Positions 49,174-59,366 of a DNA stretch of 64,000 nt are shown here, piece by piece. Each line of letters begins with the position of its first letter. Within the stretch, counting starts at the first letter, position 1. Source of the stretch: a virus; the IMG/VR virus record IMGVR_UViG_3300000117_007448, positions 39,199-103,198 of that record. One strand, written 5' to 3'. The translations under genes were made by a program, and so were the position numbers. The notes under the pieces are model-generated. The model was given only the letters and a program-made list of their open reading frames with translations. It did not search any database and was not told the DNA's origin.

Positions 49174-51121
49174 AGCGTCCTACAATCTCGTCAAATGAAA
49201 CTCCCGTTCTTACTGCAACGAAATTGAGTTGTATAAAGTTAATCGACCTTGCAGGTTTAATGTAAATATCACCTACAAACTCGTTACGATCTATGACTTC
49301 ACCAGTATTATTTGATTCATCACAAACAACTCTGAAGTCTGTTATACCACGGCGCCCTTGTATATCTCTCAAGAATGGCTCTACGAGAGAAACAAATTGT
49401 GAACGTGTAAACTGATCGTTAAATTCAAAGAGTGAGAATCTTGCAGCTCTTGATATTGCTTTTTCTAACAAGATAAACAATCTACGAACATTAATTCTAT
49501 CAAATGCTGAAGGTTTAGATTGCATTGTTTTGTCTCCAAACAATACTGTACCTTCTCCTTGAAAGCTAACAATAGGATTAATACCGTTACTATAAAGATC
49601 ATCTCTATCTGCTTTTGATGGGTTGTAACCAAGTTTGATTACATTCTTTATAATACCACGATTAAGACCAGCAGGGGAGAAAAATGGATCTCTCTCTAAA
49701 TCGGTTCTTACACATAGGCCTGCCATATCACCATTTAATGGTACATATCTGTATATATCATTGTATTTGTCATATTGATATTTGTAACCAGAATCCATGA
49801 AACCAAATGATGTTGATGTAAGTGTATTGCGATATGCAATTATATCAGTTGCTTCACTACCTGGATTATTTAAAGCATCAGCTCTTTCTGGTGATAAAAA
49901 TACCATACAATCTTTACGAGTCAATGCAATATTATCTATAACATCTGCTGCAACTGTTGGAACAGCTGGACCTGTTACGATTAAATTAATATCAACTGAA
50001 GCTGGATCTTTAAACTCTCCAAATGCAGTAATTACGTTAGCAGTTGAAACAGCGCCATTAGCACCTTGTACTAATGATGCACTAAATGGTGTATTTACAG
50101 CTGTAAATGTTGTACCTGTGACATCATTACCCCAATTAGTACCGCCATTCTGATGTGCTTGCCACCAAACAAATTCGGATTGTTCATTAATTACGTTTTT
50201 ATAAAAGTTTGAGGAACCTTCTCCTGTTAGAGCATCGCCAGCTTTAGAAACAGCTTGATATTTTTCTAACATTGTGTTTGCGGTACCACTAAATTCTGCA
50301 TCTTCATCAACAACAGCAACGTGTAATTCATCATTAACACCACTTCTACCGGTTGCATAATCTGAAGTTCCTGGTGCAATCTTGAAATCATCAGCATATT
50401 GCCATTTTCTATTAATGATTGCATTATTAGCTATGTTAGCTGTAAAAGCAGAATCAACCACAATGGCTGTAGTGTTTACACTAACTACATTTTTAAAAGT
50501 TGTCCCACCATCTACTGAAACTTTATCACCTTCTATTAGTGTGACTAAACCTGGAGATGTCAACATTCCATTCGCATTAACTAATTTATAATTAATTGTA
50601 AGTGTATTATCAACAAGGTAGTTAAGTGCATTTGCTGTAATTGCTGATGGATTAGCTGCTGATAGATTTTGTGAAAATGCGTTTGCACTTGGACAAATGG
50701 AAATTCTTAAAGAATTACCTCTATTACCAGCATATTTAGCTGCAAAAGGACCTACACTTGTATTTGCGGTACTATGGTTTAAATCATAGTCATCATCATT
50801 CTCTATAAGTATTGCACCACCAACATTTGCAGCTGCATTTAGTGAACCTGTTGCATGATCTTTACTTACTGCTCTTACAACTTTTAAATTATTTCCATAT
50901 GCTAGAAAGTTTGCGGCCGAAAACCAATACTCAAAGTTTCCGTTATCGGGGTTTCCAAATCTTGCCTGCAATATAACTTCATCCGATATAGTTGTTACTT
51001 CATTTGCAGGTCCCCAAGCAAACTGTCCAGCGGTAGCGCCAATGGAAGTGGCAACTGAAGGAACAATTGTAGTGAGATCAATCTCAGATACGTTTACTCC
51101 TGGTGATAGCTGAAATGCCAT
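49169..51121 (-). CDS. gp18: Tail sheath protein gp18
   Basis: A protein of 650 aa (T4 gp18 is 659 aa). The opening LSPGVNVSEIDLTTIVPSVA, IGATAGQFAWGPANEV and the C-terminal INVRRLFILLEKAISRAARF (about 540), EPFLRDIQGRRGITDFRVVC (about 580) and IYIKPARSINFIQLNFVAVR (about 622) segments are typical of contractile sheath proteins. It contracts on infection to drive the tube into the cell. GAGGAG precedes its ATG. Confidence 0.96.
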   Translation of the reverse strand: MAFQLSPGVNVSEIDLTTIVPSVATSIGATAGQFAWGPANEVTTISDEVILQARFGNPDNGNFEYWFSAANFLAYGNNLKVVRAVSKDHATGSLNAAANVGGAILIENDDDYDLNHSTANTSVGPFAAKYAGNRGNSLRISICPSANAFSQNLSAANPSAITANALNYLVDNTLTINYKLVNANGMLTSPGLVTLIEGDKVSVDGGTTFKNVVSVNTTAIVVDSAFTANIANNAIINRKWQYADDFKIAPGTSDYATGRSGVNDELHVAVVDEDAEFSGTANTMLEKYQAVSKAGDALTGEGSSNFYKNVINEQSEFVWWQAHQNGGTNWGNDVTGTTFTAVNTPFSASLVQGANGAVSTANVITAFGEFKDPASVDINLIVTGPAVPTVAADVIDNIALTRKDCMVFLSPERADALNNPGSEATDIIAYRNTLTSTSFGFMDSGYKYQYDKYNDIYRYVPLNGDMAGLCVRTDLERDPFFSPAGLNRGIIKNVIKLGYNPSKADRDDLYSNGINPIVSFQGEGTVLFGDKTMQSKPSAFDRINVRRLFILLEKAISRAARFSLFEFNDQFTRSQFVSLVEPFLRDIQGRRGITDFRVVCDESNNTGEVIDRNEFVGDIYIKPARSINFIQLNFVAVRTGVSFDEIVGRF

Positions 51122-51174
51122 GGATTTCTCCTCTTTAGACTAGACAATTAAAAAATTACATTTGATTTACACTC

Positions 51175-51182
51175 TATTTAGT
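51175..51182 (-). promoter_or_regulatory. Putative late promoter for gp18
   Basis: ACTAAATA followed by GAG on the minus strand, in the gap after gp17 and 54 bp before the gp18 ATG. It has the same octamer as the sites before hsp20 and the 59367-59702 gene. Confidence 0.55.
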
Positions 51183-51185
51183 GTT

Positions 51186-52817
51186 TTAGAATTTTGTATT
51201 ATATTGTCCACTTCTAGACCAAATATCACCGCCATCAATTGTTATTTCTTCTTGCAATCCATCATCAATTATACCAACCGGAGTTAAACTTTCTTCTATT
51301 AATAGACTTTGTTCTTTTAATAAAATTGAACGAACATCAACATTTGTAGAATCTTTAAAATAAGTTTGTGCTGTTAACCAACCAAAAAGAACAAGTCCCA
51401 TAGCTAAATCATCATGGTTACCTTCTTCAGCTGAATAAGAGTCACGAATACGAACAAATGAATTGAGTTCTGCAATTGTATCAAAATCAACAATAATTAA
51501 TTTATCACTTTCAATCAGAGTTTTTAAATTGGCACAACCAATTTTCTTTACTGATTTGGTTGTTTTGATACCAAATGATGAGCTTCTTCTAAATCCGCCT
51601 GATATTGTTTGGCCCTTTATGTGATGTTGATCTATCTTGTAGATATTTTCATATTCTAAATCATAATGTAGAATATCAACCACTTGTTGACCAATATTAT
51701 TCGTTTCAATTAGAATGTATGCACCATTGTACTTCATACCAATTGAATAAATTATATTTGGAAAAAATAATAAAGGTAAATCATTTGCTCTATATTTTGC
51801 AACTTGCCTGTAAGGCGTTTGTGTTGCATCTATAATATTTATGGCCGAATAATCTTGACCAACACCCTCTGAACAATCAACTGTAGCTATGTAAACATGA
51901 TCTTCTTTTGGTTCTTCGTATATATCTAATTTATCAATTGTACTAATTGGATTGAAAAAAGCAAGTGATCTTAATTTTGATCCCGACACTAAAGTAGCTG
52001 AAGAACCTATAAATTCTGTTTCAAACTCTTGTCTAAATTGTTCTTCAGATGTATTTCGTATTGTTTCTTTTTTCCAATCTTCATCTCTACCAGGAACACT
52101 AGACCAATGAACTTCAATTGGATTATATGTTGACCTTTTTTCTATTGCATCTGTCCACATTTTATAAAACATATTCAAACCATTTGGCGTAGAAACAATA
52201 ATTACTTTTGTTGTTTTACCAGATGATATAACAGGGTATGTAGCAGTAAAAAATTCTTGTGCAATATTATGTGGCACAAAAGCAAACTCATCAAGGAATA
52301 TTAAGTTGTAAGTACCACCTCGAACACCTGAATTAGATGTTGCGTAAGCGTATATTTTAGAACCGTTTTCTAATTCTATGTTACCTTTGTTCCAAACAAC
52401 TATACCTTGTTGTAACCATAAAGGTAAATATTCGTAAGCCTTTTGTAACCTACCTAATATTTCTCTTGCGAGTGCTCCTTTATTTGCAAGAACACCAACC
52501 GTATAATCGGGCTGAAATAAAACAGCCCATAACATATAACCAACTGTTGTAGTTGTTTTACCGACTTGTCGTGGCATTTTACATATTGAAAAACGATTCT
52601 TATGAAACTCTGAGACCATGTTTTCTTGAAAAGGCCACATATCAAAAGGCACAAGACCTTTATCTACATGAATAATTTGTACATAATTTCTTATGAAATA
52701 TACAGGATCTTCTGTACACTTTAGAATTTCTTTTACTTGATCTTCCGTATATGGAAGGTCTACACCTACTTTTTTTAGTTTATCATTACCTAAGTAACCA
52801 TCATTTTTATTTGACAT
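51186..52817 (-). CDS. gp17: Terminase large subunit gp17
   Basis: A protein of 543 aa (T4 gp17 is 610 aa). ATPase: Walker A variant CKMPRQVGKTTTTVGYML (about 79), Walker B LIFLDEFAFVPHN (about 172) and VIIVSTPNGLNMFYKMW as coupling motif (about 204). Nuclease: TVDCSEGVGQDYSAINI (about 314), YILIETNNIGQQVVDIL (about 367) and DDLAMGLVLFGWL (about 465). It translocates DNA into the prohead and cuts the concatemer. It overlaps gp16 by 11 bp. Confidence 0.96.
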   Translation of the reverse strand: MSNKNDGYLGNDKLKKVGVDLPYTEDQVKEILKCTEDPVYFIRNYVQIIHVDKGLVPFDMWPFQENMVSEFHKNRFSICKMPRQVGKTTTTVGYMLWAVLFQPDYTVGVLANKGALAREILGRLQKAYEYLPLWLQQGIVVWNKGNIELENGSKIYAYATSNSGVRGGTYNLIFLDEFAFVPHNIAQEFFTATYPVISSGKTTKVIIVSTPNGLNMFYKMWTDAIEKRSTYNPIEVHWSSVPGRDEDWKKETIRNTSEEQFRQEFETEFIGSSATLVSGSKLRSLAFFNPISTIDKLDIYEEPKEDHVYIATVDCSEGVGQDYSAINIIDATQTPYRQVAKYRANDLPLLFFPNIIYSIGMKYNGAYILIETNNIGQQVVDILHYDLEYENIYKIDQHHIKGQTISGGFRRSSSFGIKTTKSVKKIGCANLKTLIESDKLIIVDFDTIAELNSFVRIRDSYSAEEGNHDDLAMGLVLFGWLTAQTYFKDSTNVDVRSILLKEQSLLIEESLTPVGIIDDGLQEEITIDGGDIWSRSGQYNTKF

Positions 52818-53214
52818 CTCTTTTACCTTTTAACATCTTCACAAGATCATTTGTTGACCCGACAAATACAGCTTTATCTACATTAATATCACTTGATGTT
52901 TTTTTAGGCTCTAAATCTCTTTTTCTTTTTTGCACTTCAAGTAAATCTTTGTTTAATTCTCCTAAGTTTTTGAGTGTTTGTGCAACAACTTCAAAAGCTC
53001 TTGGATGTTCTGATTCTTTTGCCACTCTTAACAGACTATCTAAGGCATCATCACCTTTTGTAATTAAGCTTTTTATATTTTGTCTGGCAAATTGAGCATC
53101 ATTAGCTATTTCTTCACCAGTTTCCACAGGAACTATTTCATTTGGTTTTTCTTCAATAGTTTCAATTTCAGGTATGTCTAGTAAGTCAGATAAATTTTGA
53201 TTTAATTTTTTCAT
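52807..53214 (-). CDS. gp16: Terminase small subunit gp16
   Basis: A protein of 135 aa (T4 gp16 is 164 aa). A helical core with the LLRVAKESEHPRAFEVVAQT segment (about 60-80) and a long coiled-coil-like NKDLLEVQKRKRDLEPKK helix are characteristic of gp16. It would bind DNA and stimulate gp17. It overlaps gp17 at the 3' end and gp15 by 4 bp. Confidence 0.88.
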   Translation of the reverse strand: MKKLNQNLSDLLDIPEIETIEEKPNEIVPVETGEEIANDAQFARQNIKSLITKGDDALDSLLRVAKESEHPRAFEVVAQTLKNLGELNKDLLEVQKRKRDLEPKKTSSDINVDKAVFVGSTNDLVKMLKGKRDVK

Positions 53215-54215
53215 AATGTATCGGGATATTCAGTTATTGTTTCAGAGAATCCAAACTCATCATCAGGCGTAGTAGTAGATGAATTTGGTGTGGGTGTTAT
53301 AACTATGGCAGCTGCGTTAATTGAATTAACACTCAAAGTTTTAACAGTAAATGTTGCATTTGATTTATCACCTGTTACAATGTCACCAACTTCAAGGGTT
53401 TTATTAAATCCTGTTATAATTAATGTGCCAGTATTAGAATTACTAAATGAATCTACTGTACCATTCAAATCTCTTGCCTTAACTCTAATTGTTTCAGAAG
53501 ATGTAAATTGACCAAACCCATTTGCAAAATCAACTGTTACTTTCTGTGCTGGTGCACCTAAAGATGAATCAATATAAATGTTAGTGTTTGATTGACGAAT
53601 ATATTTACCAGATTTAACAGGTGGCCAAATATACCCTTTAGCTGTGAATTGTAAATCCCACATAATTAAACGTGTACTCATCATATCACCTTCATAATCA
53701 ACTGTTGATTGTACTGAATTTAATATGATTGGCATATCATATTTCTGATTCATTTCAGAAATAAAATTAACCGTTACAGTAAAATCTGGTGTGAAAAAAG
53801 GTAATATCTGTTCTAATATTTGTGTACCATCTTCTGTATTTCTTACATAAATTGATAAATTAAAATCAAAATTATATGGTATTGGACTAAATTGTGTTTT
53901 AATTGAAGTTGCTGTATTAGCTGCAAAATTTCTTATAAGTGTATTTAATTTTCTTGATGTATCGTAAGTCATACTTACCATCTCAAAAGAAATTCGAGGC
54001 ACAACTATATTTACAGCTCTAGTTAAATTAGGATCTCCTGTAATTCTTGTAATATATTTTTCTTTTGCACCATACGACAAAGGCACTTTAAAGATTTCTT
54101 TTTTTACTGTATTATCTAAATTATATCTTTGTAAAAGAATATCGTTAAAAACTGTACCGAAAGCTGTAACAACTTTTCGTATTGTACGATTATAAAAATG
54201 TGCGTTACCTAACAT
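53211..54215 (-). CDS. gp15: Proximal tail sheath stabiliser gp15
   Basis: A protein of 334 aa (T4 gp15 is 272 aa). YNRTIRKVVTAFGTVFNDIL (about 8-27), followed by KVPLSYGAKEKYITRI (about 43), is the family start, with RAVNIVVPRISFEMVSMTYD (about 66). It caps the tail tube/sheath at the head side. The C-terminal ~90 residues (Thr/Ser-rich, FNKTLEVGDIVTGDKSNATF) are an extra beta-type domain not present in T4. Confidence 0.9.
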   Translation of the reverse strand: MLGNAHFYNRTIRKVVTAFGTVFNDILLQRYNLDNTVKKEIFKVPLSYGAKEKYITRITGDPNLTRAVNIVVPRISFEMVSMTYDTSRKLNTLIRNFAANTATSIKTQFSPIPYNFDFNLSIYVRNTEDGTQILEQILPFFTPDFTVTVNFISEMNQKYDMPIILNSVQSTVDYEGDMMSTRLIMWDLQFTAKGYIWPPVKSGKYIRQSNTNIYIDSSLGAPAQKVTVDFANGFGQFTSSETIRVKARDLNGTVDSFSNSNTGTLIITGFNKTLEVGDIVTGDKSNATFTVKTLSVNSINAAAIVITPTPNSSTTTPDDEFGFSETITEYPDTL

Positions 54216-55105
54216 TATGCCTCACCAAATGGATTTGTTTCACTAAAGTCTAATATACCATCTGCATCAGCTTCTATTCTTGCATTGTCATCAATACTTT
54301 CAAAAGCTGTATTCATTGTTGCAGTATCATCAGCTGTATTGACAATCCATTGAGAACTTGAAGTATTACCAACAACATTACCTGTACCAAATATACCTTG
54401 AGTTCTATAAACTTGTAATGATGTATTTGGTGTAAATGTATGCACAAGTGCTTGTGCTGTTGCATTTGCGAGAGTAGCGTCAGAACTTTGATATATGATT
54501 TCATCAGCGACAAATGTGCCTGAGCCAGTAGTAATTGTAATTGTTGTTCTTGGATACATATCACGGATATCATCATCAACTTGTTTAACACCAGTTTGTA
54601 TAACTTCATTAGAAAATACAAACCTTTTAAGTTTTAATGCAAACACATAAACATTTGCACCACGACCTCGGCCTAAAGTATAAAACATAGCCTGTTCATT
54701 TTCATGTTCTACAAAAGAAATTTCAAAAAAAGCATCTACAAGTGGTACATAAATTAAATCACCTTCATTCGGTCTTGTTTGATCAGCTGTTGCAACAAAT
54801 CTTCTACGAGAAACTAAGAGTGTTATTTCATCCCTTATTTCTAATCCAAATTTAGAAACAAAATCGCCTTCACCTTCAAAACCTTGTATATTTTCAAGAT
54901 ACATTTCAATAGAATGAGCTGTAGTATATTCTTTTAAAGTATCTTCACCATAAAGAAAATCAACTCGATCTCTACTTGTTCTTGGTAGATAAAAAACATC
55001 CATGCCATAAATTTTCATGGACTCAATAAGCAAATCTTCAACTAAAAGTTGTTCACTCGTTATTTGATTTGCTGGAAAAGGATTGAAATATTGATTAGTA
55101 GCCAT
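54215..55105 (-). CDS. gp14: Neck protein gp14
   Basis: A protein of 296 aa (T4 gp14 is 256 aa). LVEDLLIESMKIYGMDVFYL (about 21-40) and RVDFLYGEDTLKEYTTAHSI (about 47) are the conserved gp14 opening, then FVSKFGLEIRDEITLLVSRR (about 82). A beta-rich insertion rich in Thr and Ala follows. It forms the head-tail connector ring with gp13. It shares one base with the gp15 start region. Confidence 0.92.
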   Translation of the reverse strand: MATNQYFNPFPANQITSEQLLVEDLLIESMKIYGMDVFYLPRTSRDRVDFLYGEDTLKEYTTAHSIEMYLENIQGFEGEGDFVSKFGLEIRDEITLLVSRRRFVATADQTRPNEGDLIYVPLVDAFFEISFVEHENEQAMFYTLGRGRGANVYVFALKLKRFVFSNEVIQTGVKQVDDDIRDMYPRTTITITTGSGTFVADEIIYQSSDATLANATAQALVHTFTPNTSLQVYRTQGIFGTGNVVGNTSSSQWIVNTADDTATMNTAFESIDDNARIEADADGILDFSETNPFGEA

Positions 55106-55107
55106 TA

Positions 55108-56115
55108 TTAACCCATATAAATTTCATTAGGTGCTACATTGTAGATTTGCATCTCCTCTTCTAGTTTGTCTATTTCAGCTTTCGCTTCCTCTTGTATTCT
55201 AGGCCCATCAAGAGTAACACCTCCAGGCATTTGTATGCCCGCAAATTTTGAAAGGTTAGAACCCCATTGATATTTAATTAAAGCTGTTGCATATCTTTTT
55301 AAGAATCTATCATTCCAAACATCTGAAGTACCAGCTTGTGTTATAGCACCATTAGTAACATTGGCTGTTGGTGCATTAACTAGAGTGATAGATGTTGGTG
55401 AATTTATTTGTTTAATTTGTAGTTCTTGACTTACACCTTGAACCGTATTTGCAACCGTAATGAAATCATTTTCAAGCAATTCTTGATCAAATGTGGTGCC
55501 AAAACCAGTAAGTGTATTAGCTACTGTTTCAACATATGTTTCACCAGTTGCAAGACCAGTTACATTAACTGTGTCTGGATTTAATTGACGATAACATTCT
55601 ACAACCACATATTCACCAACTCTTACATCATGTTCCCAAGATATATCTAAAAATAATTTATTTTGATGACGATTGAATCTGAATTGTGGTTTACCTGAAA
55701 ACAACATATTTAATGTTTGTATATGTTGCATTGTGATTTCATAAGATACATAAGAAACGGATGTAAAGTCATACAAGTCATGTAATCTTAATTGGTATCT
55801 TAAATCAAACATATTGATTGATGAATTAGAGTCATCAAAAGGAAAAACACCTGTTACAAATATAACAGCTGATGGTGCATATATCCATTTACGATCAATA
55901 TCTTCTTGAGTGACTTGATGTTTCATAAAGACTTTTTCAACGCCATCAAAATGATAGTCGTGAAAAAAATCTAAAGCATCATCAACACGATCCTCTAGTT
56001 GATCGTCATCTATATTAATTTCAATTACTGGAAAACCTAATCTTCTTAAACAATATTCTTTGAATTGTTGTCTAGTTGATGGTTGTCCTGTTCTTCCTCT
56101 AGTATAAGTTGGCAT
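55108..56115 (-). CDS. gp13: Neck protein gp13
   Basis: A protein of 335 aa (T4 gp13 is 309 aa). The opening TRQQFKEYCLRRLGFPVIEI and DDQLEDRVDDALDFFHDYHF (about 36-55) are strongly conserved, followed by RYQLRLHDLYDFTSVSYVSY (about 106). The SKFAGIQMPGGVTLDGPRI segment near the end is also typical. It sits below the portal in the neck. Residues about 180-260 form a variable beta-type insertion (TGLATGETYVETVANTL). Its upstream region carries a GATAAATA late motif. Confidence 0.93.
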   Translation of the reverse strand: MPTYTRGRTGQPSTRQQFKEYCLRRLGFPVIEINIDDDQLEDRVDDALDFFHDYHFDGVEKVFMKHQVTQEDIDRKWIYAPSAVIFVTGVFPFDDSNSSINMFDLRYQLRLHDLYDFTSVSYVSYEITMQHIQTLNMLFSGKPQFRFNRHQNKLFLDISWEHDVRVGEYVVVECYRQLNPDTVNVTGLATGETYVETVANTLTGFGTTFDQELLENDFITVANTVQGVSQELQIKQINSPTSITLVNAPTANVTNGAITQAGTSDVWNDRFLKRYATALIKYQWGSNLSKFAGIQMPGGVTLDGPRIQEEAKAEIDKLEEEMQIYNVAPNEIYMG

Positions 56116-56142
56116 CTTTTATGTCCTTAAAATCTTCCATAC

Positions 56143-56150
56143 TATTTATC
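56143..56150 (-). promoter_or_regulatory. Putative late promoter for gp13
   Basis: GATAAATA followed by GTATGG on the minus strand, 28 bp before the gp13 ATG, with AAGGAC as ribosome-binding site between. It matches the NNTAAATA pattern of the window. Confidence 0.55.
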
Positions 56151-56164
56151 TGCTTATTTTGTAG

Positions 56165-56479
56165 TTATACATCTATACCATCTTTATATGTTTCATGAGT
56201 TTTTAAATTAGTATATAATTCTGTCATTACATTAACTGATGATAAATTTATAGAAATATCAGAATCATTTTTATGAATTACATGATGTTCTTGAAAAATA
56301 AAAGAGCCTGGTATTTCTAATTCAACATTTGCACTTGATGAATTAGGATATACTTGAACTTTATATGTAATATTATTTTTAGAACCACCAAACTTATTAA
56401 TTCTAACATATGCTTGTGGAAAATCATGGTTTAAATGATTATTTTCGTTTGTACTTAATAAATTTATTTGTAATGCCAT
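56165..56479 (-). CDS. Hypothetical fibre-associated protein
   Basis: A protein of 104 aa, mostly beta strand (AYVRINKFGGSKNNITYKVQ, about 23-42) with an acidic end. No family is recognised. It lies between gp13 and the large fibre gene and may be a chaperone or capping subunit of the fibre, but the sequence does not show this. Confidence 0.45.
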   Translation of the reverse strand: MALQINLLSTNENNHLNHDFPQAYVRINKFGGSKNNITYKVQVYPNSSSANVELEIPGSFIFQEHHVIHKNDSDISINLSSVNVMTELYTNLKTHETYKDGIDV

Positions 56480-56491
56480 TTTATATCCTTT

Positions 56492-59365
56492 TTATAATGG
56501 TAAACTAGTGTCCGAATGGTTCATTTCAGTTGATTCTATTTTTAGTGCCCACGCTATGTCATGACTAGTTTCACCTGTTACTGTAAATCGTAACCATGTG
56601 ATAGCTCCGCTATTAACTTTTTGTGCTTCAAGATCCCATGCTGTTGCGCCAGATGTGGCAAATTTTTCTGTAACAGTAAAAGATGGTGTTGTAACGCCTG
56701 AAGATTGATTTGTTTTTATTAAACCAATGACTTCCCATGCTTTAGCATCATCGCCTTGATCTGAGTGAGCTACACAAACACCTTTGAAGTAAGATACTGT
56801 GGAAAAAGAACTTGGCCAAGCAATTGTTTTATGAACCAAATTAAAAGTTCCTGAAGCAGCGCTTGTCAATACGGTATTTGATCCATCTAATGTCAAATCA
56901 TGTTTATTAGCACTTGTGGTTCTTGTTAAAAGTGTGTGTTGTCTTGTAAAGTGATAACTGGATTCAGATGAATTAACAAAATGACCAGGTATGTAAACAC
57001 CACCTCTACCATAACCAGCTCTAGCTTTACTACCTCCTAAAATTACAGTCGCTCCTTGATCATCACTAGAAATTATACTACCACTACCACCTATTATAGC
57101 ACTATTTGAAGAGTTTAAAATATGGTCTGCACCACCACCTATAAAGATATTTTTTGATGAAGTAATATTAGCTGAGTTATTTCTACCACCTGTAATAACT
57201 GTTTCATGAGCGTTAATTTTGTTACCATAACCACCAATTATTCCTGAATTTTCAGCATCTGAATATGTATAGTTATATTGGCCTCCTATTATACCAGTTC
57301 GTTTAGATTGTAAAGTATTTTGAGAGCCTCCAGCTAAAATACTATAATCACCATTATTATGATTTATCTTTCCTTGATATACACCAATAATTGAGGAACC
57401 AAAAGCACCTGTAACGTCTATAACACTTTGATAACCAGCAGCTATAAAATTATAATCAGAATTGGTTTCGTGACTAAATCCACCACAAATGGCTGAGTCA
57501 GCTGCAGTAGAGCCTATAACATGATTTCGACCTCCACCGATAAAGGATCTATCACCTGAAATTTCACTTTGATAACCTCCTAAAATAGCAGAGTATTCTG
57601 AGGTTGATTCAATATCATGATTCCTACCACCACCGATAAAGCCATAGTCACCATATATTTCATTAGTATTACCACCTGCAATGAAACTGTAATTTCCACC
57701 ATCATAAATTTTACTTGAACTACTTATAACAAAGCTATCATTTTCATCACAAACTGCTTGGTATCCATAAGCTATTCCATAATTACCTTTTGCTCTGGAC
57801 CGAAAACCACCTACAAGGGTGCTAATACCATTAGAAGTACAAGTGTCGCCGGCTATTACAGCCGACCTTGTGTTATTAGCAACACTGCTTGAACTCGATA
57901 ATACTAATGAATATTGACCATTTGCAAAAGAGAAACCCCCATGAACAAATGCGTATGATGAGTGTGCTCCGCTCCGTATTCCTGAAGCATGAGAATAGTC
58001 ACCTGTTGTTCTATTTTGTCGACCAAACGTCTGAGACCAAGCACCATCAGATATATTTCCTTCACCTATAGCTACGGATCTCCTAGCTTCAGCCTGAGAT
58101 TCTTCACCTGCGGAAAAAGAATGTAGGCCACTCGATACACAATTTTGACCAAATGCAACAGCATAGTTGGAATTTGCTATTGTTATATCACCAAATGCAA
58201 ATGAATCTGTAGCTGATGCGTTAGAACTATTACCTCCAACAAATGATCTAGTACCCACACCTAAAAACTTATTATTACTAGCCAAGAAAGCCGCATTGGC
58301 CGTATTCGCTGTATCTTTTATAAACTCGTTTGATAAGGAATCATCATTTGTGGCATCTGTGTTAGCCTGTGCAAATTGATCTGCTGTAAGTCTACCAGCT
58401 GTTGTTTGCTTAGTGACCATTCTACCCTGAGGTGATATGAATAATGCTTTAGGGTTTGGAAATTTAGCTGTTACTTTTGGTATGAAAACCACCCCACCAC
58501 TAACAGGATCAGTTTCCATTTTTGTACCACCTAAAACTAATGTACTACCTGAAAGATATAGGTCTCTCCAAAAAACTGACTCTGAACCTAGATTAAATGT
58601 GTTTGAGGCATTTGGTATTATATTACCTGCAATGGTAATATCACCCGTAATACTACCTCCGCTGGTTGAGAGTTTAGTGTTACTTGAAGTGAAAGCCGCA
58701 TTAGCATGATGAAAAGCATTATTAGAAAATACTAAATTTGTTGTTATGCTTGTAGCATTAGTATTACCTGCACCAAAAGCTGCATCTGCTTTAGCCTGTG
58801 CAGTTATTACGTTAGTCGCATTGGTATTACCTGCACCAAAAGCTGCATCTGCTTTAGCCTGTGCAGTTATTACGTTAGTCGCATTGGTATTACCTGCACC
58901 AAAAGCTGCATTAGCGTGTTTAAAACTAGCATCAGCTGAGTTTTGAGCCGTAGTCACATTTGTGGCATTTGTATTACCTGCACCAAAAGCTGCATTAGCA
59001 TGGTGAAAAGAGTTATTAGCAAAAATAAAATTACTATTTGCCTTACTAAAAGCTGCGTTAGCTATTGTTGTTGGTAATAAACCTGTGTTTGCCACATTAA
59101 AGGCTGCATTAGCATGATCAAAACTAGAATTAGCTTTATCAAAAGCACCATTTGCATTACCTAATTGTGTTACTTTAAAAGTATTACTTGCACTATCATA
59201 AACAATATAGAAACCATCTTGAAGTCCCGTTTGGTCAAAATCGGTTAAACTATCAAATGATACAACAGGTGTAGCCGCAAATGTTTGAGATACAACGGTA
59301 GTTCTGCCTGTTGATTGAACAGTTGCTGAAAGTGAAGTTGCATTTGCAAGGGATCCAGTGGGCAT
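56492..59365 (-). CDS. Long tail-fibre protein with YadA-like repeats
   Basis: A protein of 957 aa. Residues 80-240 are repeats built on NAAFGAGNTNATNVITAQ-type units, including two perfect 63-bp DNA copies. Residues 360-760 carry many short beta-roll repeats (SVAIGEGNISDGAWSQTFGR, YSHASGIRSGAHSSYAFVHG) of the kind seen in YadA/trimeric autotransporter heads and in phage fibres, and IIGGxxNxI-type repeats such as SAILGGYQSEISGDRSFIGG. The last ~150 residues form a separate beta domain probably at the tip. It is likely a trimeric receptor-binding fibre. Confidence 0.75.
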   Translation of the reverse strand: MPTGSLANATSLSATVQSTGRTTVVSQTFAATPVVSFDSLTDFDQTGLQDGFYIVYDSASNTFKVTQLGNANGAFDKANSSFDHANAAFNVANTGLLPTTIANAAFSKANSNFIFANNSFHHANAAFGAGNTNATNVTTAQNSADASFKHANAAFGAGNTNATNVITAQAKADAAFGAGNTNATNVITAQAKADAAFGAGNTNATSITTNLVFSNNAFHHANAAFTSSNTKLSTSGGSITGDITIAGNIIPNASNTFNLGSESVFWRDLYLSGSTLVLGGTKMETDPVSGGVVFIPKVTAKFPNPKALFISPQGRMVTKQTTAGRLTADQFAQANTDATNDDSLSNEFIKDTANTANAAFLASNNKFLGVGTRSFVGGNSSNASATDSFAFGDITIANSNYAVAFGQNCVSSGLHSFSAGEESQAEARRSVAIGEGNISDGAWSQTFGRQNRTTGDYSHASGIRSGAHSSYAFVHGGFSFANGQYSLVLSSSSSVANNTRSAVIAGDTCTSNGISTLVGGFRSRAKGNYGIAYGYQAVCDENDSFVISSSSKIYDGGNYSFIAGGNTNEIYGDYGFIGGGRNHDIESTSEYSAILGGYQSEISGDRSFIGGGRNHVIGSTAADSAICGGFSHETNSDYNFIAAGYQSVIDVTGAFGSSIIGVYQGKINHNNGDYSILAGGSQNTLQSKRTGIIGGQYNYTYSDAENSGIIGGYGNKINAHETVITGGRNNSANITSSKNIFIGGGADHILNSSNSAIIGGSGSIISSDDQGATVILGGSKARAGYGRGGVYIPGHFVNSSESSYHFTRQHTLLTRTTSANKHDLTLDGSNTVLTSAASGTFNLVHKTIAWPSSFSTVSYFKGVCVAHSDQGDDAKAWEVIGLIKTNQSSGVTTPSFTVTEKFATSGATAWDLEAQKVNSGAITWLRFTVTGETSHDIAWALKIESTEMNHSDTSLPL
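58761..58886. repeat. Perfect 63-bp tandem duplication in the fibre gene
   Basis: Two identical 63-bp copies (58761-58823, 58824-58886) encode two 21-aa units reading GAGNTNATNVITAQAKADAAF in circular register. Partial copies of the same start (GTATTACCTGCACCAAAAGC) follow at 58887 and 58971. Identity at synonymous sites points to recent duplication. Confidence 0.95.
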
Positions 59366-59366
59366 T

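Noticed and set aside
58761-59010. Repeats in the fibre gene taken as a CRISPR-like array
   Set aside because: The copies are directly adjacent, in frame and encode a protein repeat; there are no unique spacers and no cas genes.
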